From Bacteroidales bacterium (GTDB taxonomy: Bacteria; Bacteroidota; Bacteroidia; Bacteroidales; UBA4417), in assembly GCA_016707705.1 (NCBI GenBank), contig JADJHD010000012.1, positions 1 to 64,000 on the forward strand: DNA of 64,000 nucleotides, read 5' to 3'. Under the pieces are notes generated by a model. The model was not told where the DNA came from. It was given only the letters and a program-made list of their open reading frames with translations, and ran no database searches. Each line of letters opens with the position of its first letter. The stretch's first letter is position 1. A program made the translations under genes and the position numbers. Positions 1 through 8,170 of the stretch are shown here, one piece after another.

Positions 1-55
1 CGCTAAAGAAGTATAAAATCACTTATCATTTGATAATAAAGATTGCCAGTAACAA

Positions 56-460
56 ATGGAACAGGAAGATTATTTAAAACGACAAATTGATCAGCTTGCA
101 CGAGTACTTGGGAAAGCACTCACAAATTTGCTTGGATTAAAGAATAAGGGACAGGCAAGTTTTGGGATTGAAATATCAAATCAAATTCTGAAGGAAGAGC
201 TGGACTTTGATATTCAGGAATTGATTGATATTAATACTGAGGATTTTATTCAAACACTCAGGACAGAAAAGCATTTTACCAACGAAAACCTGGATCGGTT
301 GGCAGAGATCTTTTTCTTATTGGCCGACGGTCAAGCTGAAAAGGACAATAGGGGATTATATGAGAAGTGTTTGACGATTTACGAATATTTGGAAAATGCT
401 GATAAGACCTATTCATTTGACAGGCAAATGAAAATAAATCATATAAAAAACTTGTTGTAA
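56..460 (+). CDS. Hypothetical protein, 134 aa, helical
   Basis: The product is a small soluble protein with no signal peptide or membrane segment. It is rich in Glu, Lys, Leu and Ile and looks largely helical. The N-terminus (MEQEDYLKRQIDQLARVLGK) recalls small uncharacterised proteins of the DUF6483 type, but this is a recollection and not a tested match. The start at 56 is the first ATG and no plausible upstream start lies in the window. It stands alone: nothing overlaps it and 236 bp follow before the next gene. Function unknown. Confidence 0.7.
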   Translation: MEQEDYLKRQIDQLARVLGKALTNLLGLKNKGQASFGIEISNQILKEELDFDIQELIDINTEDFIQTLRTEKHFTNENLDRLAEIFFLLADGQAEKDNRGLYEKCLTIYEYLENADKTYSFDRQMKINHIKNLL

Positions 461-696
461 CCCAGGATAAATAAGCTGATAATCAACACAGAAGGCAGTC
501 AATATAAAGACTCATTATCTGGGGACTTTTCCAGATCAAGTGCGACCATAAACATAGCTCAGGAAACTACTGGATAGTACAGATTTTTAGAGCTCCAGTG
601 TGCAATTGAATACTCTTATATATGGGTTTGAGTAGCGTGAAACATTTATAACTACAACTAAAAGGCGCAGACAGTCAGATACTAAATTTCAAACTC
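461..696. other. Intergenic region without a recognisable gene
   Basis: This AT-rich stretch separates two hypothetical genes. I see no coding potential, tRNA-like fold or strong terminator hairpin in it. Confidence 0.5.
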
Positions 697-1293
697 ATGG
701 TGGAAAAAACAGCTTTTGATATTCTTTTTGAGAAGCTTTCTGATAGGGGTATGAATCCCGAGAGACAGATTTCCGAAAGGAGTTTTATTGTGCCTGGAGT
801 AGACAGAATGTCAAATACAAAATACATTATTGCCAGAAACAAAACATTCTATTTCTGTGCTCATGATTCCTATGGAACAAGCGCATATTCCTCCAACACA
901 TATACTGGTATTTATTCAACAATTAATCTGCCGGCTGAAACCGTATGCCATATCTACAAAAAAGACTGGACGGACCAAATCTTAAGAACACGAAAACACA
1001 AAACTGAACTCAGATATATAGACGAGAATCTTACAATTACATCAGCGACAAATTGGACTCCTTCCCAAATATTAAGCCCAACGGATGTCAATTTATTTCT
1101 TGAAATTCACAAGAGCATTGTGCCTCTTAAAATTGTAATTGAACATGACTACCTTTCACTAATTGAGGAATTGAAAGGTAAGACCATCATTGGACTTGAA
1201 ACAGACACATGGCTTTATGAAGACCGCGATTTAGATACTTTTATTGGTTTAGGCGGACAACTAATTGAAAATATCACAAATGCCTCTGCCTGA
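697..1293 (+). CDS. Hypothetical protein, 198 aa
   Basis: An intact frame starts at ATG 697. The product appears cytoplasmic, with no signal peptide or transmembrane segment. It has mixed alpha/beta character with a Tyr/Ser/Thr-rich middle and an acidic C-terminal third (LETDTWLYEDRDLDTFIGLG). I do not recognise a family. It lies between another hypothetical gene and a decayed Fic gene, so this corner of the window looks accessory and not part of a conserved operon. Confidence 0.65.
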   Translation: MVEKTAFDILFEKLSDRGMNPERQISERSFIVPGVDRMSNTKYIIARNKTFYFCAHDSYGTSAYSSNTYTGIYSTINLPAETVCHIYKKDWTDQILRTRKHKTELRYIDENLTITSATNWTPSQILSPTDVNLFLEIHKSIVPLKIVIEHDYLSLIEELKGKTIIGLETDTWLYEDRDLDTFIGLGGQLIENITNASA

Positions 1294-1606
1294 AAGAGGC
1301 TTTTACAAATGGCGGGATTTGTAGTTTTTTTGAACAGCAGCAGCAAGCACAGGAATACATAATCGTTGACGGTGAAATGCCCTGCAGACCGCCACTTGTT
1401 ATAACCTCAGCCATCAGACTGCTCAAAAACCTATTTTACTGATTCAGTTCTGATGACAGCCAGGCCAAGCGTCCGCTCAAATATGAGATTCTCAAAGATA
1501 TCCAGTTCAGTTTTTTAGCAGTTTTACTTTAGTGACAAGGGTGGGAAATGCATTCTGCGGAGAATTATAGATGTATTTCGTGCAAATTATGCGGAGATTA
1601 TGAAAT
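1294..1606. other. Non-coding or decayed stretch upstream of the Fic remnant
   Basis: There is no open frame of useful length on either strand. The composition is not low-complexity, so it may be residue of a degraded gene, but no family could be read from the fragments. Confidence 0.4.
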
Positions 1607-2177
1607 ATGTACATATACAATAATCCAAAATGGCCAATCTTTGAATGGAATAGCAATAAACTATAACTGTTACATTCGTTTGTAAGAAACCTTCAGGGCA
1701 GGCTAATTGGGAAAATGGGAGCTTTAGGGAAAGAATAGGATCATTATCAGGCAATTCCCGCTGATCAAATTGAGAATGAGATGCGGATTATCTTTGATAG
1801 GTTTAATTTTGGAGCAACAAATTGAATTGGTGCTTAAGGCAACAATAGCGCATATGTGGTTTGTTACAATTCACCCCTTCGAAGATGGAAACGGAAAAAT
1901 ATCGCGAGTATTGAGTGATATGTTTTTGACTCGTTCCGACGAACAAACCTACCGGTTCTATAGTATGTCGGCTCCAATTATGAAGGTGCGGAACTCTTGT
2001 TATAACATTTAGGAAAAAACTCAAAATAGTGGGTTAGATATTACCAATTGGATTGAATGGTTTTTGATCAGTTTGCTGTATTCATTTGAGAAATCTCAGA
2101 ATCTGCCTGAGAAAATAATTTATAAACACGATTTCTGGATTAGGCACTCAAATGCAAATATTAACCACCGACACTGA
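1607..2177 (+). pseudogene. Fic family protein (DUF4172-Fic), decayed
   Basis: Pieces of a Fic (AMP-transferase/filamentation) protein can be read across several frames. ATG 1607 opens a fragment resembling the DUF4172 N-terminus (MYIYNNPKWPIFEWNSNKL) that ends in a stop; the fragment NLQGRLIGKMGALG follows. From about 1812 comes the Fic core with the diagnostic motif HPFEDGNGKISR (1878-1913; family consensus HPFxxGNGRxxR, so Arg is replaced by Lys at one position). After a stop at 2010-2012, a final fragment (DITNWIEWFL ... FWIRHSNANINHRH) matches the C-terminal segment of such proteins and ends at TGA 2175-2177. Intact relatives are about 370 residues, so roughly half the gene is gone. Catalytic His is present, but several frameshifts, stops and deletions make activity very unlikely. 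Confidence 0.8.
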
Positions 2178-2237
2178 TTCTATACAATATTGTACCGAAC
2201 TCAACTCATTTGTATTAACTTCGAATAAAAAACCGGT

Positions 2238-2816
2238 ATGATGGCAAAACTTAGATTGCTAATCTTAATGAGTCTTGTTCTTGTGTTGGGGTTTTCTGTT
2301 TATTCACAGTCTTTTACGCCCGATAAAGAAACATTCCTTTTGGTTGTTGATGTGCAGGGGGAGTTTATCACTGCCCGCTTTCAGGATAGCATTGTTGAAG
2401 ATTTCATCACTTCCGTCAACTCACTTATCGAACAAACAGATCCCGCAAAAGTCATCTATGTTAAAGCCGGAGCAAAAGCCCTGAATATAGGAACCGGAGG
2501 TATCAGGGTGGAGGCCTATCCGGGTCCCGAACTGGATTCCCGACTGAAGATGGTAAACAACCAGATTTATGTTAAATGGAAGGGAAGTTCATTCTCTTCC
2601 GGAAAGCTGATGGAGTTTCTGAATAAACAAAATGCCAGAAAAATACTGGTAACCGGACTAATGGCTGAAAAATGCGTTTACGACACAGTACTGGATGGAA
2701 AGAAACGGGGATATGAAATATTGGTATTGCCGGATGCCATTCTTGGTGAAAGCCCAAAATCGAAGCAAAAAATCCTCCGGAAAATGGAGAAGAATGGAGT
2801 CAGGATATTAAGTTGA
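2238..2816 (+). CDS. Exported isochorismatase-family cysteine hydrolase
   Basis: This 192-residue protein starts with a signal peptide (MMAKLRLLILMSLVLVLGFS, cleavage near YSQS). The rest has the isochorismatase-like hydrolase layout: an early Asp in LLVVDVQGEF, a Lys in the VKWKGSSF strand, and the nucleophile Cys in GLMAEKCVYDTVLDGKKRGY, followed by the usual VLPDAI strand. These three form the family's Asp-Lys-Cys triad. Family members hydrolyse isochorismate, nicotinamide or other amides, and the substrate cannot be told here. An exported form is less common than cytoplasmic ones and suggests a periplasmic amide substrate. It appears to stand alone; the next gene starts 90 bp downstream. 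Confidence 0.85.
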   Translation: MMAKLRLLILMSLVLVLGFSVYSQSFTPDKETFLLVVDVQGEFITARFQDSIVEDFITSVNSLIEQTDPAKVIYVKAGAKALNIGTGGIRVEAYPGPELDSRLKMVNNQIYVKWKGSSFSSGKLMEFLNKQNARKILVTGLMAEKCVYDTVLDGKKRGYEILVLPDAILGESPKSKQKILRKMEKNGVRILS

Positions 2817-2906
2817 GATTTGATATCTGTTTGATTGTTTAATCATTAATCAGATGTCAAGTTAAAAGAACCTGAGTATTTAACCAAAGTTGGAAATCAG
2901 TAAAAT

Positions 2907-3422
2907 ATGGTCAGAAGCAAATTAAAGGCAGGATATGTTCTCTGGTTTATCTGGATGTTGCTCTGTGCTATCGGGACAGCCTATCTCCTGTATCTTCTTT
3001 ATGGAAGGCGCGACATTAACGGATTTAATCTGACATTGCTTTGGTGCTCCGTTATTTTCAGTCTTTTTTTGGTTATCATCCTGTCGCTAAAAGACTTTAA
3101 ATATTTTGTGATTGATACAGACAACAGGAAAGCCAGGTGGTATTCAATCCTCAGGCCCTGGGGCGGGACTATCCTTTTTGAAAATTACGCAGGGAAGATC
3201 AAACCCTTTCTGCCAGCCAGCGGAGAGGCTTTCCCAACTGCATATCTGCTGAATCCTGATATGGAAACCTCATTCAAGATCAGCGGACGCTTCTATAAGA
3301 ACTACATTGAAATGTACCAGGCTATTGGAATAAGGGAGGTTAAGCTGTTCGATATCAGTCTTGGTCAGTATGTGAGGTTGTGGTTCACAGGTAAACTGAA
3401 AATTAAGGTTAGGCAGTATTAA
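2907..3422 (+). CDS. Small membrane protein of unknown function, 171 aa
   Basis: Two adjacent hydrophobic helices (about residues 9-31 and 42-61) form a hairpin at the N-terminus. A soluble C-terminal domain of about 105 residues follows, with alternating short strands (FVIDTDNRKARWYSI, GTILFENYAGKIKPF). The arrangement of two helices followed by a beta-rich domain resembles PH-like membrane-anchored proteins, and a second protein of the same general plan is encoded at 12842-13396. No catalytic motif is visible. Function unknown. Confidence 0.7.
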   Translation: MVRSKLKAGYVLWFIWMLLCAIGTAYLLYLLYGRRDINGFNLTLLWCSVIFSLFLVIILSLKDFKYFVIDTDNRKARWYSILRPWGGTILFENYAGKIKPFLPASGEAFPTAYLLNPDMETSFKISGRFYKNYIEMYQAIGIREVKLFDISLGQYVRLWFTGKLKIKVRQY

Positions 3423-3490
3423 ATAGATTGTTGCAAGGGAATTGCAGCTAATCTAATATTATTAGGGTAATCAGGTTTCAATAATCGAAT

Positions 3491-4720
3491 ATGAACACTA
3501 TCGGTAAGGTTATTTTAATGATTTCCCTCAGCATCCTTGGGATTTCAAATGATGCCAATTCACAATCGCCATGCATTCCGCAGTTCACCTCAAACTATGA
3601 ATACGTCGACAATTTCGCGATTCACACCTTGGTGAGCCTTTACTCAGGGACAAGCGTGAATGGGTATGAAGTCGTTCCACCCTCACTATACACGGTTTCA
3701 CTGGCATTGGGGAAATCATACCCCATTTCCGTTTCAACCGTTGATCCCATCAGTTATGTGGGGAATTTCGGGGTCTGGATTGATTATAACAACAATTATC
3801 AATTCGAGCCTGAGGAAAAAGTATTGGTTGATACCAATCAGGGATACACCGCTGCCTGCCGTTTCACTGTCCCTGCTGATTCCTCCTATCTTGGCGAAAG
3901 AATCATGAGGGTGATGTATGTGCGACTAGGCGAGAATATTACCCCCTGTGACAATTATTATTCTGGTGAAGCCGAGGATTATACCATCAGCATCGTTGGA
4001 CAGCAGGAGGATACCATGATGTATTGCATGCCCTTCTGCCCCAAACTTATGAGCCATGTATTTCCAATTGAAGAATTCAAGCTGGGAAGCATTCATAACC
4101 TTTACTCGGGATATACTCCAACTTCCTACTCCCTTTATAAGCATGAAGAATTCACCACTACTATGGAGATGGGAAAGTATTACTCCGTGAAAATTTCATT
4201 GGGAAGTATTGCCGGGGTTGCCGGTGGATATGCCGTGTGGATTGATCTGGATAATGATGGAATTTTTGAAGCTTGGGAAAGGGTTTTTCATGATGGCCCC
4301 TTACTTAAAACAGCCACTGGAACCATCAAATTGCCTGTAAATCCTGCCTATGCCGGATTGCGGAGGATGAGGGTGCGCTCTGCATGGGCGGAGGTGCCTG
4401 ATCATGCCTGTGGATTGGTGAGAGCCGGAGAAACTGAGGATTATACAATTCTTGTCACAGAGTCAACAGTTGGTGAATCGGAACTGCTTGCTGTGGATGC
4501 TGACTGGAGCATAAGTCCCAATCCTTCAAGGGGAAATATTGAGATTAGTTCTGCATTGCCAATCGATGAAATCCGTATTCAGGATATGACGGGAAGATTG
4601 ATTTTTGAGGATAATCCAGCCTCAGATCATCTATCAGTCAATCTCTCTCAACCAGGGATTTACATTGCCACTGTTGTGATTGGAAAGCAAGTATCCAGAA
4701 GGAGGTTTGAGGTTATCTGA
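3491..4720 (+). CDS. Secreted GEVED-domain protein with T9SS type A sorting domain
   Basis: This 409-residue exported protein has a signal peptide ending near SNDANSQ. Two copies of a GEVED domain follow, each ending in the signature acidic motif (GEAEDYTI near residue 158 and GETEDYTI near residue 316). Each copy carries the preceding GVWIDYNNN / AVWIDLDND loop, a possible calcium site. The last ~75 residues (SISPNPSRGNIEI ... GIYIATVVIGKQVSRRRFEVI) have the PNPS start and GIY..V pattern of T9SS type A C-terminal signals. The protein is therefore expected to cross the outer membrane and be attached to the surface. GEVED domains occur in many surface adhesins and enzymes; no enzyme domain is seen here. 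Confidence 0.88.
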   Translation: MNTIGKVILMISLSILGISNDANSQSPCIPQFTSNYEYVDNFAIHTLVSLYSGTSVNGYEVVPPSLYTVSLALGKSYPISVSTVDPISYVGNFGVWIDYNNNYQFEPEEKVLVDTNQGYTAACRFTVPADSSYLGERIMRVMYVRLGENITPCDNYYSGEAEDYTISIVGQQEDTMMYCMPFCPKLMSHVFPIEEFKLGSIHNLYSGYTPTSYSLYKHEEFTTTMEMGKYYSVKISLGSIAGVAGGYAVWIDLDNDGIFEAWERVFHDGPLLKTATGTIKLPVNPAYAGLRRMRVRSAWAEVPDHACGLVRAGETEDYTILVTESTVGESELLAVDADWSISPNPSRGNIEISSALPIDEIRIQDMTGRLIFEDNPASDHLSVNLSQPGIYIATVVIGKQVSRRRFEVI

Positions 4721-5152
4721 ATGAAAGACAAAAGGAAAAAGATAAAAGACAAAAGGATGTGGAGATGTGGAGATGTGGAGATGTGAGGATGTGGAGATGT
4801 GGAAATGTGAAGATGCGTAGCGAAGCGGAGTCCGCCTGCTGGCGGATGAGGATGCGTAGCGAAGCGGAGTCCGCCGGCTGGTGGATGAGGATGCGCAGTG
4901 AAGCGAAGTCCCGTCACGTAGGGACTAGCTAAAGGACTAATGTTTGAAGTGACGGGATGAAAATTTGTCCGCAAGCTGGCGGATTTGTGTTCTAATTTGT
5001 GCTTCTGGTAAAAATTAATAACCACTAAGGCACTAAGGGCACTGAGGGACACTAAGAACCTTTAACACTAACAACTAGAAACTAACAACTCCTCCCTGCA
5101 GAAATCTCCCCTTTGCAACCCTGAACTTTGAACCCCGAACCCCGAACCTTTT
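4721..5152. repeat. Intergenic repeat cluster: 8-bp array, GTCCGCC palindromes, 7-bp motifs
   Basis: This gap between two convergent genes is filled with short repeats. A purine-rich stretch (aaagacaaaagg-type) at about 4725-4755 is followed by GATGTGGA-type units with 8-bp period at 4756-4815. Three GTCCGCC..GGCGGAT-type palindromes lie at 4830-4847, 4869-4886 and 4967-4984, embedded in a repeated 'gatgcgtagcgaagcggag' segment. Then come 'accactaaggcactaag', CTAACAA-type motifs near 5065-5090 and GAACCCC 7-bp repeats near 5125-5148. The same families recur in other gaps of this window. No gene is credible here. Confidence 0.85.
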
Positions 5153-7969
5153 TTAGTGCGCGGCCAGCCAGTTATCGCCGGTACTCATTTCAACTTCAAT
5201 GGGGACGGCCATCTCGATCGCAGTGGTCATGAGGGACTGAACGATGGGCTTCACTTTTTCAACCTCGTCGAGATGAACATCAAACACAAGTTCGTCATGC
5301 ACCTGCATAATCATCCTGCTCTTCAGATTTTCATTTCTGAAAGCCTCATGAATATTGATCATTGCAATCTTGATCATATCAGCAGCTGAGCCCTGAATTG
5401 GAGCATTGATGGCATTTCGCTCAGCAAAACCACGCATCACACCATTCCCGGAATTGATATCACGGATGTATCTTCTTCTTCCACAAATAGTTTCTACATA
5501 TTCCTTTTCCCTTGCCGAAACAATGGTTGAATCCATATAGGCCTTGATTCCCGGGAATTTCAGGAAGTACTGCTCAATGATTTCTGCGGCTTCCTTACGG
5601 GGAATCGACAGGTTTTCACTCAGTCCAAAAGCTGAAATTCCGTAAATAATTCCAAAGTTCACGCTCTTGGCATTCCTGCGCTGATCACGGTTGACCTCTT
5701 CCGGACTAATACCATAGATGTTGGCAGCAGTGGCAGTATGAATATCCATTCCTTTCCTGAAGGCATCCATCATGGCTTCATCCTTGCTCAGCGCGGCAAT
5801 GATTCTCAGTTCAATCTGGGAATAGTCGGCAGAAAGCAGCGTGAATTCCGGGTTTCTTGGGACAAATGCCTTTCGGATTTCCCTTCCTCTCTCGGTACGG
5901 ATTGGGATATTTTGAAGATTCGGATTATTGGAGCTCAATCTTCCCGTGGCAGCGACTGCCTGATTGTAGGAGGTGTGAATTCTGCCAGTGGTAGGATTCA
6001 CCAGCAATGGCAGGGTATCGACGTAGGTTGATTTAAGCTTGGTAAGGGAGCGATAGTCAAGTACCGACTGCACAATGGGATGTTTATTCACCAGTTTGGC
6101 AAGCACATCTTCAGCAGTTGAATACTGCTTGGTAGCAGTTTTCTTTGCATTATCGGCAATCTTAAGTTTATCGAACAGAATTTCACCCAGCTGCCGTGGC
6201 GATTGGATATTAAAGCTGTGTCCGGCCATCTCCCAAATCTGATTCTGCACCTCGTTGATTTCAGTCCCCAGTTGAATGGAGAACTCCGCCAATGCTGCAG
6301 TGTCGAGTTTCACACCTTCCTGTTCCATTGAAGCCAGCACCGGTACCAGGGGCATTTCTATTTCATCAAACAGCTTTCTTGTTCCGGTCTCTTCAAGTCG
6401 CGGTTCAAAAACCTGTCGGAGCTGAAGCGTGATATCGGCATCTTCAGACGCATATTCCTTAACCTGTTCAACAGGCACCTGGCGCATATCCAATTGTCCC
6501 TTGCCCTTTTTACCTATCAGTGCCTCTATACTAACCGGCTTGTAGCGGAGGTAGGTCTCCGAAAGCAGGTCCATTCCATGGCGCATATCAGGTTCCAGCA
6601 GGTAATGAGCCAACATGGTATCGAAAAGCTTGCCATTCACTTCAATGCCATAGTTGGAGAGCATCTGAATATCGAATTTTATATTCTGTCCGCTCTTGCC
6701 AATGCTTGCATTTGCAAAGACCTGCTTGAATTTTTCCAATACCTCCATTGCTGCTTTACGGTCCGAAGGAATGGGCACATACCAGCCTGTTCCGGCATTT
6801 ATGGAGAAGGACATTCCCACCAGTTCTGCATTAACGGTATCGAGTCCGGTGGTTTCGGTATCGAAGCAGAAGGAAGCGGATGAATTCAGTTCACTTAGAA
6901 GCTTGTCAATTTCAGCTGGAGTATCAGCAAGGATATAGTTATGAGGAGTGCTTTCGATGTTCTGGTAGGAGCCACCGCCAATGCCCGCATCTTCGGGATC
7001 TACTTCGCTGAAGAGGTCAAAAGATGAGGAGGAAGATGATTGCTTGGGTTTGCTTTCAGGTTTGGGTGCAGCAACAGCGCTGGCTTCCCCGAGTTTGAGG
7101 TCCTTGAAAACCCTTTCAGCAAACTGCCTGAATTCGAGTTCGTCAAGCAGGTTCCTGAGTTCAGTGGCATTGGGTGGGTCTAGGTGCAGACTTGATTCAT
7201 TGAATTCAATCGGTACATCCAGAATAATGGTAGCCAGTTCCTTCGACATAATTGCTTTATCCCTGCCTTCTTCAACCTTTTTGCGGATATTGTCGTTCTT
7301 GATGTATTTGACATTCTCCAGCACATTCTCAACAGAGCCATATTCAGCAATCAGTTTCTTAGCTCCGACCTCACCAATTCCGGGAATTCCGGGGATGTTA
7401 TCTGCAGCATCACCCATAATCCCAAGCATATCGATTACCTGCAGAGGATTGGCAATTCCGAATTTCTCGCAGACTTCTTTAGGCCCCATAATTACCGGTT
7501 TTTCACCGGCTTTAGCGGGCTTGTACATGAAAATATTTTCACTGACCAGCTGTCCGAAATCCTTATCCGGAGTTACCATAAACACCTGAAAACCTTGTTT
7601 TTCGGCTTCCTTTGCCAGAGTACCGATGACATCATCAGCCTCATAGCCGTCAACAAAAAGAATTGGGATATTGAAAGCTTCAATCAATTTTTTGATCCAG
7701 GGAAGGGAAGCCGACAGATCTTCCGGCATTTTCTCACGATTTGCCTTGTATTCGGCATAACCTTCATGGCGTGCTGTAGGGGCGATGGTGTCGAATGCAA
7801 CACCTATATGCGATGGTTTTTCATTTTTGAGCAATTCATAGAGCGTATTGGCGAAACCCAGCACGGCTGAAGTGTTCAAGCCTTTTGAATTGTAGCGGGG
7901 TGTACGCTGCATGGCAAAAAAGGCCCGGTAAACCAGGGCCATTCCATCAAGGAGAAATAGTTTATCCAC
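5153..7969 (-). CDS. polA: DNA polymerase I
   Basis: This is a full-length family A DNA polymerase for Okazaki fragment processing and repair. An N-terminal 5' nuclease domain has KLFLLDGMALVYRAFFA and TPDKDFGQLV. A 3'-5' exonuclease domain retains the DxE motif (FDTETTGLD), so proofreading is probably intact. A polymerase domain follows with motif A DYSQIELR, motif B (RRNAKSVNFGIIYG) and motif C QVHDELVF near the C-terminus. I place the start at GTG 7969, directly before DKLFLLDG, giving 938 aa. An upstream in-frame TTG at 8002 would add 11 poorly conserved residues. The gene is on the minus strand and seems monocistronic. A Ser-rich linker (SKPKQSSSSSS) separates the nuclease and exonuclease domains. 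Confidence 0.97.
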   Translation of the reverse strand: MDKLFLLDGMALVYRAFFAMQRTPRYNSKGLNTSAVLGFANTLYELLKNEKPSHIGVAFDTIAPTARHEGYAEYKANREKMPEDLSASLPWIKKLIEAFNIPILFVDGYEADDVIGTLAKEAEKQGFQVFMVTPDKDFGQLVSENIFMYKPAKAGEKPVIMGPKEVCEKFGIANPLQVIDMLGIMGDAADNIPGIPGIGEVGAKKLIAEYGSVENVLENVKYIKNDNIRKKVEEGRDKAIMSKELATIILDVPIEFNESSLHLDPPNATELRNLLDELEFRQFAERVFKDLKLGEASAVAAPKPESKPKQSSSSSSFDLFSEVDPEDAGIGGGSYQNIESTPHNYILADTPAEIDKLLSELNSSASFCFDTETTGLDTVNAELVGMSFSINAGTGWYVPIPSDRKAAMEVLEKFKQVFANASIGKSGQNIKFDIQMLSNYGIEVNGKLFDTMLAHYLLEPDMRHGMDLLSETYLRYKPVSIEALIGKKGKGQLDMRQVPVEQVKEYASEDADITLQLRQVFEPRLEETGTRKLFDEIEMPLVPVLASMEQEGVKLDTAALAEFSIQLGTEINEVQNQIWEMAGHSFNIQSPRQLGEILFDKLKIADNAKKTATKQYSTAEDVLAKLVNKHPIVQSVLDYRSLTKLKSTYVDTLPLLVNPTTGRIHTSYNQAVAATGRLSSNNPNLQNIPIRTERGREIRKAFVPRNPEFTLLSADYSQIELRIIAALSKDEAMMDAFRKGMDIHTATAANIYGISPEEVNRDQRRNAKSVNFGIIYGISAFGLSENLSIPRKEAAEIIEQYFLKFPGIKAYMDSTIVSAREKEYVETICGRRRYIRDINSGNGVMRGFAERNAINAPIQGSAADMIKIAMINIHEAFRNENLKSRMIMQVHDELVFDVHLDEVEKVKPIVQSLMTTAIEMAVPIEVEMSTGDNWLAAH

Positions 7970-8085
7970 AGTATGTAAATTGGAATCGATAAAAATAAGC
8001 AAAAAAAGGAGGGGAATCTGAAGGAAATGGGTTGAACTGCATCAATGTTCTGGCTCTCTGAATTTGGTTGAACGGTCTAAAAAGA

Positions 8086-8122
8086 AAGCAAGCCAGAGCC
8101 CGGCAGATGGGATGGCTTGCTT
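8086..8122. terminator. Possible terminator hairpin
   Basis: A perfect 9-bp inverted repeat (aagcaagcc / ggcttgctt) with a 19-nt loop lies between the 3' end of the choice-of-anchor protein gene (minus strand) and the 5' end of polA. It fits termination of the minus-strand gene that ends at 8171 only if it acts on the antisense side, and the loop is long, so the role is uncertain. Confidence 0.35.
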
Positions 8123-8170
8123 GTACATGGGGAGCCGGTGTTCCCCATTATCTTCAGATGATTCAGTCCT

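Noticed and set aside
4660..5052. Minus-strand frame covering the 3' end of the GEVED gene and the repeat cluster
   Set aside because: The translation is dominated by repeat-derived motifs (HPHPPAGGLRF, HISTSPH) and overlaps a well-supported gene.
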